This document shows, piece by piece, positions 9,338-16,198 of a DNA stretch of 64,000 nucleotides. Origin of the DNA: Planotetraspora mira (GTDB taxonomy: Bacteria; Actinomycetota; Actinomycetes; Streptosporangiales; Streptosporangiaceae); NCBI RefSeq assembly GCF_016863275.1, contig NZ_BOOO01000008.1:1-64000 (forward strand). Reading direction: 5' to 3'. How positions within the stretch are numbered: the first letter of the stretch is position 1; every line of letters begins with the position of its first letter. A model generated the notes under the pieces. The model was not told the origin of the DNA and did no database searches. It worked only from the letters and a program-made list of their open reading frames with translations. The translations under genes and the position numbers were made by a program.

Positions 9338-9359
9338 GGAAATACGTCGCACGTATTCC
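9338..9359. promoter_or_regulatory. Palindromic element upstream of Ter operon
   Basis: ATACGT-CGC-ACGTAT (9342-9356) is a perfect interrupted palindrome. It extends with one extra base to GGAAATACGT / ACGTATTCC. It lies about 160 bases before the first Ter-operon gene in the presumed promoter region, a reasonable place for an operator. The binding protein is unknown. Confidence 0.35.
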
Positions 9360-9518
9360 GTCTCGCCACCTGAGAGCGGCGACGACCCGGCCCGCCGTGA
9401 CCAGCCCCCGCTGACGCATCGTTGAAACCCGTATTTATCGGGTGTCTCGCCTTCTCCGCTCCCGCACCCTGAGCGTGTTCGCCCCAACCGGAAGCGTGAA
9501 GGAGAGGAATCGCGGCCC

Positions 9519-10301
9519 ATGGCGTACGACATCGACCCTGGAGGGCCTGCGGAGGAGGTCATCACCTGCGAGTCGGCACGCGCGGCCGGCGCCGCGGATG
9601 GTCGCAACCAGGCCCTCTACCAGGTGTTCATCACCGACCCCACTTTCCAGCCGCCTTTCGTCCTCCGGATCTCGGCGTACTTCAACTCACGGCAGGGCCG
9701 GCTGCTCATCAAGCGGGCTGAAGCCCTCGGCCGGATCGAGCAGGAGGCGCAGACGTCGTCGGTGGCCCTCACCACGCGGGTCAACGAACTGCAGGCGGTC
9801 AGCGGGGCCGTGAACCCCGGCATCCTCGCGCTGGGGAAGGCCGGCGGCGATTCGCCCGAGCCCTGGGGCGAGGTGCGCCCCCTCACCGTCGAGGAGGCCG
9901 ACCAGGAGCGGATGGAGGAGAAGCTCCGCAAGTACAACGCGGAGATCGAGACCCGGGTCACCTCCCTCTCGACGGCGAGCAACAACTGGCTGCAGTGCTG
10001 GTCGTCCTTCCAGGAGAAGGCGCGCATGACGCTGGACGAGGCCAACGCCCTGGTCGCGTGTTACAAGGACGGACTGCTGAACACCCACCAGCACGCCGAG
10101 GAGATCGCCCGGCGGTGGCGGCCTCAGGAGTTCACTCTGCGCGACGACTGGTTCCAGGACCCCGCCACCCAACTCCAGATCGGCATTCCCATCGGCGTCC
10201 GGGACAGCCTGAGCCAGGCCTGGGAGCAGTGGCTCAACCTGTGGCGCCGCGACCAGCACCCCCACTCGATCGAGAGTGGCGACTCCCACGAAGGCGGGTG
10301 A
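9519..10301 (+). CDS. Uncharacterised helical protein, first gene of Ter operon
   Basis: I do not recognise this 260-residue protein. It has no signal peptide or membrane segment, is rich in charged residues and is predicted mainly helical, with likely coiled-coil stretches (about residues 60-100 and 120-165). A FVLRISAYFNSR motif lies near residue 50 and a Trp-rich, acidic C-terminus (QAWEQWLNLWRRD) ends it. The ATG follows GGAGAGG by 11 bases. It is six bases from the lipoprotein gene behind it, so both are surely cotranscribed. Its company (vWA-like lipoprotein, TerD, DUF475) suggests a structural partner of a membrane-linked Ter complex, which is inference. Confidence 0.75.
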   Translation: MAYDIDPGGPAEEVITCESARAAGAADGRNQALYQVFITDPTFQPPFVLRISAYFNSRQGRLLIKRAEALGRIEQEAQTSSVALTTRVNELQAVSGAVNPGILALGKAGGDSPEPWGEVRPLTVEEADQERMEEKLRKYNAEIETRVTSLSTASNNWLQCWSSFQEKARMTLDEANALVACYKDGLLNTHQHAEEIARRWRPQEFTLRDDWFQDPATQLQIGIPIGVRDSLSQAWEQWLNLWRRDQHPHSIESGDSHEGG

Positions 10302-10307
10302 GAACCC

Positions 10308-11063
10308 ATGCGCACCCCGTTCCTCTCGGCACGTCCCACGGTCGCTCTCCTCGCGGTCGCCCTCGTCACCGCGCTCTCGTCCACGGCCTGCACAGCGGCG
10401 CACGCGGGACCGACGAAGGCGGCCTGCGGAGCCGTCATCGACATCACCGGCTTCCGCCAGTACGCGCAGGCGGAGGACTTCCTCAACCAGCACGTGCGCG
10501 ACTTCCTGAAGGGCTGCGACTGGCTCGCCTATGCCGCGATCACCGGGAACTCCGAAGGGTCTCCGTGCCAGACCTCATCCGTGCCCTTGTACCCCCGGCC
10601 GGAGGAGAACCCCAACGGCAACCCGAAGATCGCCGACACGGTACGCAAGGCGCATCTCGCCGAGGCCGTCGCCAAGGCGAAGGAGCTTCTGACCTGCGAC
10701 GATGACGACGCACGGGGCTCGGACGTCCTCGGCGGACTCCGGGTGATCGCCGCACAGCTCGAGGCGCGCCCCGAGGACGGCATGGAACGCCGCGTGGTCG
10801 TCTTCAGCGACATGATGAGCAACGTCGGCGCCCTCGACCTGTCGTCGGGCGACTACAGCTCCGCGGCCGCACGCACGGCCAAGGTGAAGGAGCTGAAGGA
10901 CAAGAGCCTCCTCCCCGAGCTCACCGACGCCAGCGTCGACATCTACGGGTTCAACCTGCTGTCCGAAAGGAAGCCGGACCGCGTCCCCCAGCTGAAACTC
11001 CTCTGGAAGGCGATCTTCGTCGCGTCAGGAGTCGACGAATCCAGCGTGAACATCCTCCAGTGA
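10308..11063 (+). CDS. Lipoprotein with degenerate vWA-like fold
   Basis: The 251-residue product has a signal peptide with lipobox STAC near residue 28 and would be anchored outside the membrane. The mature part follows a von Willebrand A order: a first strand VIDITGF, a central GSDVLGGL helix start, and a strand VVVFSDMM. In a true MIDAS the first motif would be DxSxS; here it is DITGF, so metal binding is probably altered or lost. vWA proteins repeatedly accompany TerD/TerC in stress operons. It lies six bases after the helical protein and 43 before the membrane protein. The family assignment is from motif order only. Confidence 0.7.
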   Translation: MRTPFLSARPTVALLAVALVTALSSTACTAAHAGPTKAACGAVIDITGFRQYAQAEDFLNQHVRDFLKGCDWLAYAAITGNSEGSPCQTSSVPLYPRPEENPNGNPKIADTVRKAHLAEAVAKAKELLTCDDDDARGSDVLGGLRVIAAQLEARPEDGMERRVVVFSDMMSNVGALDLSSGDYSSAAARTAKVKELKDKSLLPELTDASVDIYGFNLLSERKPDRVPQLKLLWKAIFVASGVDESSVNILQ

Positions 11064-11106
11064 TCCCCCAGCCGTACCTGTGACCTCGTGACAGATCGGA
11101 ACAGCC

Positions 11107-12399
11107 ATGGCCCCGAAGCAGCAGCACGCCGTCCCCCCGCAGCCCGTCCACGACCATCCCCCCGCGCCTCCACCGGACTGGCGTCCGGGCACGATCCGCG
11201 AGCCCGACTGGGAGAGCCTGAAGGCCGGCGCCGCCGCCAAGGGCGCGGAAGACGCCACCAGCAGCGGCTTCGACTCGATCACCTTGAAGACACAGGGTTA
11301 CGAACCGCCGCACCTCCTCGTGCTCGACGCCCAGCGGCAGCTCGCCATCGACGACGTCACCGCGCAGTTGGCGCAGGAGGAACTCGCCGCACGGGCCGCG
11401 CAGGCGGCCCACGCCAAGCACGCCGAGGCGGTGGGCCAGGACTACACCCGCGCGCGGGAAGCCCACGAATGGGCGCGGCGCCGCGTCGAGAAGCTGCAGA
11501 TCGGGCCCTCGCAGTGGCCCGGCGACGGGAAGCCCAGCTCCATCGCGCTCGACGGAGACCGGCGCGAGGTGCTCAGGCAGTGGGGTGTGCCCCTGCTCCT
11601 GCTGCTCGTGCTCCTCTCGGTGGAGGTCCCCATCTACTACCAGACCTTCCTCAACTGGGGCGAGACCACGGCCATGACGTACGCGTTCGCGATCGGCGCG
11701 ATCTTCGTGTTCGTCTTCGGACCGCATTTCTACGGCCGGAAGTTCCGGGAATGGGAGGAGTTCCGCGGGTGGCGCAGGCACGCAGCGGACAGCGGCGCGA
11801 GCGGCCACCACACCGAGCGGGATGACGGGCGGCCGCGGCGCAGGGGCCTCGCCGGGCGGCCCGTCATCCTCTTCCTCATCCCGGTGATCTGGCTGGCCGC
11901 GATCGCGGCGGTGGCCTCGCTCCGCCTGCTCACGATCGGCGATGTCACCTACGTCGACTCGGAGGGCGTCGTGCGCGAAGCACCGACGCTCATCGCGGGC
12001 TGGGGACTGGTCCCGACGGTCATCCTGGTCTTCGCTCTCCTGATCTTCACAGCGTTGATCGCCACCGAACTGGGCCGCCGCATGGGCAACCCCAACGACC
12101 ACGACCTCAAGGAGCAGCGGGCCGCCCTGCGCCGCGCGTCGACGGCGCTGGACACCGCCGCGGCGCGCCAGCGGGAGTCGGACGAGTACGCGACCAGGGT
12201 CGGCCAGTACCTGTCGTCCACCCGGCAGAACCGCGAGACGCACATGGCACGGACCGAAGGCCGCTTCGACCACCTCGAGGCGATCTACATGGACGCGCTG
12301 ATCGGCGGGATCGACGACCCCAAGGCCTCGCTCTACGGCCCCTCCGTCCTCGACAGGCACCAGCGCCGCCGGCACGACTACAACCAGTCCGACACCTGA
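11107..12399 (+). CDS. Four-helix membrane protein of Ter operon
   Basis: The 430-residue protein has a Pro-rich N-terminus, a helical Ala/Glu-rich region (residues ~70-150, likely coiled coil), two transmembrane segments (about 160-180 and 190-210), a basic loop, two more (about 250-275 and 298-322) and a long helical C-terminal tail. I do not recognise a named family. Its position between the vWA-like lipoprotein and TerD makes it a candidate membrane scaffold joining the outside lipoprotein to cytoplasmic TerD-type proteins; this is inferred from layout. Confidence 0.75.
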   Translation: MAPKQQHAVPPQPVHDHPPAPPPDWRPGTIREPDWESLKAGAAAKGAEDATSSGFDSITLKTQGYEPPHLLVLDAQRQLAIDDVTAQLAQEELAARAAQAAHAKHAEAVGQDYTRAREAHEWARRRVEKLQIGPSQWPGDGKPSSIALDGDRREVLRQWGVPLLLLLVLLSVEVPIYYQTFLNWGETTAMTYAFAIGAIFVFVFGPHFYGRKFREWEEFRGWRRHAADSGASGHHTERDDGRPRRRGLAGRPVILFLIPVIWLAAIAAVASLRLLTIGDVTYVDSEGVVREAPTLIAGWGLVPTVILVFALLIFTALIATELGRRMGNPNDHDLKEQRAALRRASTALDTAAARQRESDEYATRVGQYLSSTRQNRETHMARTEGRFDHLEAIYMDALIGGIDDPKASLYGPSVLDRHQRRRHDYNQSDT

Positions 12400-12410
12400 G
12401 GAGACCCCCG

Positions 12411-12986
12411 ATGGGTGTGAACCTTTCCAAGGGCGGCGACGCCCTCCTGCACGGAACCGACCTGACCAGGGTCCTGATCGGCCTCGGCTGGGAGGCAGCG
12501 GACACGACGGGCCGCGACGTCGACCTGGACGCCTCGGCCTTGATGGTCGACCCCCACGGCCAGGTGCTCTCCGACGAGCACTTCGTCTTCTACGGGAAGC
12601 TGACCAGCCCGGACGGCTCCGTCGAGCACACCGGCGACGACAGGACCGGGTCGGGCGACGGCGACTGCGAGGTCATCCGCGTCGACCTGGCAAAGGTGCC
12701 TCCCCGCTGCGTGCGGATCGTCTTCACCGTGTCGATCTACGAGGGCGACCGGCACGGTCAGACGTTCGGCCAGGTCCGCGACGCCTACATCCGCGTCGTG
12801 GACGAGGCGACCTCCGCCGAACTGGTGCGTTACGACCTCAGCGAGGACGCCTCCAAGGAGACCGCGGTGATCTTCGGCGAGCTGTACCGCCACTACGCCG
12901 AATGGCGCTTCCGCGCCGTCGGCGAGGGATGCACCACGGGCCTGCGCGGCATCGCCGTCAGCTACGGGGTGGACGTGACCTCGTGA
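12411..12986 (+). CDS. TerD-family stress protein
   Basis: The 191-residue protein matches the TerD/TerE/CABP1 family in length and motifs: NLSKGG at the start, VLIGLGW, DVDLDASALM with the acidic residues that bind calcium in characterised TerD proteins, HFVFYGKLTSPDGSV, the GDGDCE acidic loop and the VFTVSIYEG strand. TerD proteins are cytoplasmic and are linked to tellurite, phage and general stress tolerance; the exact job here is unknown. The gene overlaps the downstream DUF475 gene by four bases, so the two are tightly coupled. Confidence 0.93.
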   Translation: MGVNLSKGGDALLHGTDLTRVLIGLGWEAADTTGRDVDLDASALMVDPHGQVLSDEHFVFYGKLTSPDGSVEHTGDDRTGSGDGDCEVIRVDLAKVPPRCVRIVFTVSIYEGDRHGQTFGQVRDAYIRVVDEATSAELVRYDLSEDASKETAVIFGELYRHYAEWRFRAVGEGCTTGLRGIAVSYGVDVTS

Positions 12987-14164
12987 TCATCCGCACTTTC
13001 GGCTGGTCCTTCGGGGTCACCGCGCTCGGGCTCGTCGCGGCGCACGCGCTGGGCGGCCCGGGCGCCCTCGCACTGGTGGCGATCCTCGCCGTGCTGGAGA
13101 TCTCGCTGTCGTTCGACAACGCGGTCGTGAACGCCCGGGTGATCGAGCGCATGAGCCGCTTCTGGCAGCGGATGTTCCTCACCGCCGGCATCGTGATCGC
13201 CGTCTTCGGCATGCGTCTGGCGTTCCCCCTGCTCATCGTGGGCGTCACCGCGCACTTGAGCCCGGGTGAGGCGATCGGCCTGGCGCTGAACGACCCGGCC
13301 GAGTACGGCAGGCGTCTGCACGAGGCCCATCCGCTGATCGCGGCCTTCGGCGGCATGTTCCTGCTCATGATCTTCCTGGACTTCGTCTTCGAGGAGCGCG
13401 AGTTCGCCTGGCTCGCCTGGCTGGAGCGCCCGCTGGCGAAGATCGGCAAGCTCGACCAGTTGTCGGTCGTGGTCGCCCTGGCCGTGCTGCTCTCCGCCAC
13501 GTCCGTCGCCGCGAGCGAACCCGGCGGGGTCCTGGGCGCCGGCGTGCTCGGCATCGTGACGTATCTGCTCGTCAACAGCCTGGGAAAGCTGTTCGAAGCG
13601 GGCGGCGCCGATGAGGACGACGGCGGCGTGGGCGCCCCCGGGGAGGGGGCGGGCGGGTCGGTGGGCGGGTCGGCGGCCAGGAAGGTGGGCGACGCGGTGG
13701 GCCGGGCCGGGTTCTTCCTGTTCCTCTACCTCGAGGTGCTCGACGCGTCGTTCTCGTTCGACGGGGTGGTCGGAGCCTTCGCCATCAGCGACGACCTCCT
13801 GGTCATCGCCCTCGGCCTCGGAATCGGGGCGATGTACATCCGCTCGCTCACGATCTTCCTTGTCCGGCGCGGAACGCTGAACGAGTACGTCTACCTCGAG
13901 CACGGCGCCCACTGGGCGATCGGCGTGCTGGCCGCGATCATGCTGATCGGGCTCGGCCATGACGTGCCCGAGATCGTGACGGGACTCATCGGCCTGGCCT
14001 TCATCGGCACCGCGATGCTCTCCTCCACCCTGCGCAACAGGCGCGTGGCCGGTGCCGCCGGCGACGTCCGGGACCACGCCCACGGGACCGTGCTCGCGGG
14101 CGCGCCCGCGAGTTCCGCCGACTCGGTCGGCACGCTCAAAACCGGGACTCCGGGCCGGAACTGA
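12983..14164 (+). CDS. DUF475/TerC-like integral membrane protein
   Basis: The 393-residue product has about nine transmembrane segments and the TerC-superfamily signature twice: EISLSFDNAVV in the first half and DASFSFDGVVGAF in the second. These acidic intramembrane residues are thought to handle metal ions in the family. The GTG at 12983 overlaps the terD stop as GTGA and gives an N-terminus that leads straight into the first helix. A Gly-rich loop (residues ~205-230) separates the halves. DUF475 and TerD neighbours are a recurring actinomycete pair. Confidence 0.9.
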   Translation: MIIRTFGWSFGVTALGLVAAHALGGPGALALVAILAVLEISLSFDNAVVNARVIERMSRFWQRMFLTAGIVIAVFGMRLAFPLLIVGVTAHLSPGEAIGLALNDPAEYGRRLHEAHPLIAAFGGMFLLMIFLDFVFEEREFAWLAWLERPLAKIGKLDQLSVVVALAVLLSATSVAASEPGGVLGAGVLGIVTYLLVNSLGKLFEAGGADEDDGGVGAPGEGAGGSVGGSAARKVGDAVGRAGFFLFLYLEVLDASFSFDGVVGAFAISDDLLVIALGLGIGAMYIRSLTIFLVRRGTLNEYVYLEHGAHWAIGVLAAIMLIGLGHDVPEIVTGLIGLAFIGTAMLSSTLRNRRVAGAAGDVRDHAHGTVLAGAPASSADSVGTLKTGTPGRN

Positions 14165-14216
14165 CCGGCCGACCGAAGTGCCGCGGCGACGACCGCGACG
14201 GAAAGGCGGGACGACG

Positions 14217-14789
14217 ATGGAGGACTACCGGGTCGTGCTCACCAAGGAGGCCCCGAGGATGTCGCTTCCCGCCGAGGCCGGCCGGATGCGCGTCACCCTC
14301 AACTGGAACGCCGCCGGCCCCACACCGATCGACCTGGACCTGTGTTGTCTGTGGGAGTTCGCGGACGGCTCGCGCGGCTGCGTCCAGGCCTTCGGCGGGA
14401 AGTTCAACGCGCCCCGGAACGCCGCGGTCCCGGTGATCGCCCACGACGGCGACGAGCGGAGGGGCGGCCCCGAGGGCGAGAGCATGACCATCGACATGTC
14501 CCAGGTGCAGCTGATCCGCCGGATTCTCGTGTTCGCCTACATCTACGACGGAGTGCCCAACTGGGCGGCCGCGGACGGTGTCGTCACGGTATATCCGGTC
14601 AGCGGCCCGCCGGTCGAGGTCAATCTGGACGAGTCCGACCCGCGGGCGCGGGTGTGCGCCATGTTCCTGCTGCGCAACGTGGGCGGCGAACTCCGCATCC
14701 GCAGGGAGGTCCGTTACTTCACACGCGGCCACCGGGCGATGGACGCGGCCTACGACTGGGGGCTCACCTGGGGGCGCGGCCGCAAGTGA
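14217..14789 (+). CDS. TerD-superfamily (TerA-like) protein
   Basis: The 190-residue protein is a second, more divergent TerD-fold protein. It shows MRVTLNWNA, DLDLCCLWEFADGS, an FGGKFN loop and RILVFAYIYDGVPNWAAADGV, which resembles the TerA-type TerD domain. The ATG at 14217 is chosen because upstream codons are Arg/Pro-rich and unlike this family, and AAAGGCGGG precedes it. It ends the six-gene operon and stops only 17 bases from the stop of the convergent cyclase-like gene. Confidence 0.85.
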   Translation: MEDYRVVLTKEAPRMSLPAEAGRMRVTLNWNAAGPTPIDLDLCCLWEFADGSRGCVQAFGGKFNAPRNAAVPVIAHDGDERRGGPEGESMTIDMSQVQLIRRILVFAYIYDGVPNWAAADGVVTVYPVSGPPVEVNLDESDPRARVCAMFLLRNVGGELRIRREVRYFTRGHRAMDAAYDWGLTWGRGRK

Positions 14790-14806
14790 CGCGGGCCGGC
14801 GGCCGG

Positions 14807-16198
14807 TCAATGCGGGAGGCCGGGCTCCTTCGGCCTCCTGAGCGGCGGCGGCACGAGGATCCACGCCTTCTCCTCGAAGCCCTTCTCCAGCAGCTTCGCG
14901 GTCACCGGCTGGAAGTCCGCGGGATCCAGGTCGCCGCTCCCCGGGGCGATGACGTCCATGAAGACCGAGTCGGACACCGCGAACACCAGCATGGCCGCCG
15001 TCTCGTCCTGGAGCGCCGCGCGGACGGTCGGCGCGTCGAGCATGCGATGCACGGCGATGGCGGTGGCGCCGACGTAGCCGTTGGCGCCGCGCCGGATGTT
15101 GCCCCTGCACATGGCGACCCGTAGCCGCAGGACCGCGTCGGCGTTGAGGTCGGCGTTCACGTCGTGCAACTCCATCCGCAACGCCCTGACCAGGTCGGGG
15201 ATGACCTTCGCCTCCTCGATGCCGGGTGGCAGCACGGCGAACTGCCCGTCGCCCTGTTCCTGCAGGTCCACGCTGGTCTCGTCGATGCCCGCCCTACGCC
15301 GGGCGGCCGTCAGCACGGCCACGAGCCGCTCCTGGGCGTGCAGTGCGGCGAGGTCGGTGAACCGGCTGTACTTCTCGATGTCGGTCGCCACGCACAGGCG
15401 TACGGCGGCGCCAGCGACGGGACGGGACGCCGATCCGGTCACCCCGGGAAGGACCTCGCTGAACGGCTCCGCCGTCGCCAGGGTCGCGTCGAAGACGTCC
15501 GACCAGGTCCGCCGCACCCGGCTGATGGTCGTGCCGACGAACAGGCTGCCGGCGAGATCCGGTACGTCGCCGGGCAACTCCAGCAGCACACGCAGGCCGT
15601 ACGAACGCCGGGCCAGCGGACGCCCGGGATCCGCTGTGAGGGTGAACCCGAACGCCGGCCGCTGCGCGCCGAAGACCCGCGGCTCCGGGTCGCCGGGGAC
15701 GTTGCGCAGCCGGTTGACGAGTCTCCTGAACCTGCCCTCCGCCGGGGTGCTCTCCGCGCCGTTCCCCGCCGTGCCCGGTGTCGAGGCGGTGGTGGCGGGC
15801 GTCGTGGCGGGCGTCGTGGCGGGCGTCGTGGCGGGCCAGGGGCCGACGATGTCCTCCAGCGCGCCCTCCCCCGCACCGAGGCGGAGCGCGAGCGCGTCGT
15901 CGTCGGTGAGGCGCACCTCGAACCGCAGCCCCGTGTAGTGCCGATCGGGCGGCAACTCGTCGAGGTCGAACGCGAACAGCACCTCGTAGTGCCGGACACC
16001 CGAGGTCGCGGCCCGGCTGCGCAGCGCGGGCGAGAGCATCTCGTCGGGCACGAGGTAGACGTAGGGCCGGGCGACGTCGACTCCGGTCTCGCGCGGACGC
16101 TGCGTGCCCGGGCCGAGGAGTTGCTCGGCTCCGTAGAGGTCGGAACGCGCCAGGATCTCACCGTCAGGCAGAGGGGGTTCGGCTGTCTGGTCGGTCAT
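14807..16198 (-). CDS. Class III nucleotide-cyclase-fold protein (metal ligands kept)
   Basis: The 463-residue protein has an N-terminal half I do not recognise, then a low-complexity Pro-Ala-Thr-Thr repeat (residues ~122-140), and a C-terminal domain (~265-450) with the order of class III adenylate/guanylate cyclases. Both usual metal-ligand aspartates are present, in VATDIEKYSRF (Asp273) and EQGDGQF (Asp317). The RVAMCRGN...GYVG strand-loop follows. The transition-state Arg position is kept (HRML) but the paired Asn appears replaced by Ile. Activity is therefore uncertain. Its ATG overlaps the CHAT stop (ATGA), so it is translationally coupled to that protease. It could make a cyclic nucleotide for the Crp-type regulator; that is inference. 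Confidence 0.75.
   Translation of the reverse strand: MTDQTAEPPLPDGEILARSDLYGAEQLLGPGTQRPRETGVDVARPYVYLVPDEMLSPALRSRAATSGVRHYEVLFAFDLDELPPDRHYTGLRFEVRLTDDDALALRLGAGEGALEDIVGPWPATTPATTPATTPATTASTPGTAGNGAESTPAEGRFRRLVNRLRNVPGDPEPRVFGAQRPAFGFTLTADPGRPLARRSYGLRVLLELPGDVPDLAGSLFVGTTISRVRRTWSDVFDATLATAEPFSEVLPGVTGSASRPVAGAAVRLCVATDIEKYSRFTDLAALHAQERLVAVLTAARRRAGIDETSVDLQEQGDGQFAVLPPGIEEAKVIPDLVRALRMELHDVNADLNADAVLRLRVAMCRGNIRRGANGYVGATAIAVHRMLDAPTVRAALQDETAAMLVFAVSDSVFMDVIAPGSGDLDPADFQPVTAKLLEKGFEEKAWILVPPPLRRPKEPGLPH
15788..15836 (-). repeat. 12-base tandem repeat inside cyclase-like gene
   Basis: A unit of the form GTCGTGGCGGGC repeats at least three times in a row. It encodes Pro-Ala-Thr-Thr repeats in the linker between the N-terminal half and the cyclase-fold domain. 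The repeat keeps the reading frame, so it behaves as a variable-length hinge. Confidence 0.8.

Larger units (their letters stand above)
9094..9518. other. Intergenic region, sugar operon to Ter operon
   Basis: These 425 bases contain no credible gene. The first half has nested inverted repeats suited to terminating the sugar operon (9183-9231 and 9244-9292). The second half is less GC-rich, contains a small palindromic element (9338-9359) and ends in a GGAGAGG ribosome-binding site (9501-9507) for the next gene, so it is the presumed promoter of the Ter-type operon. Confidence 0.6.
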
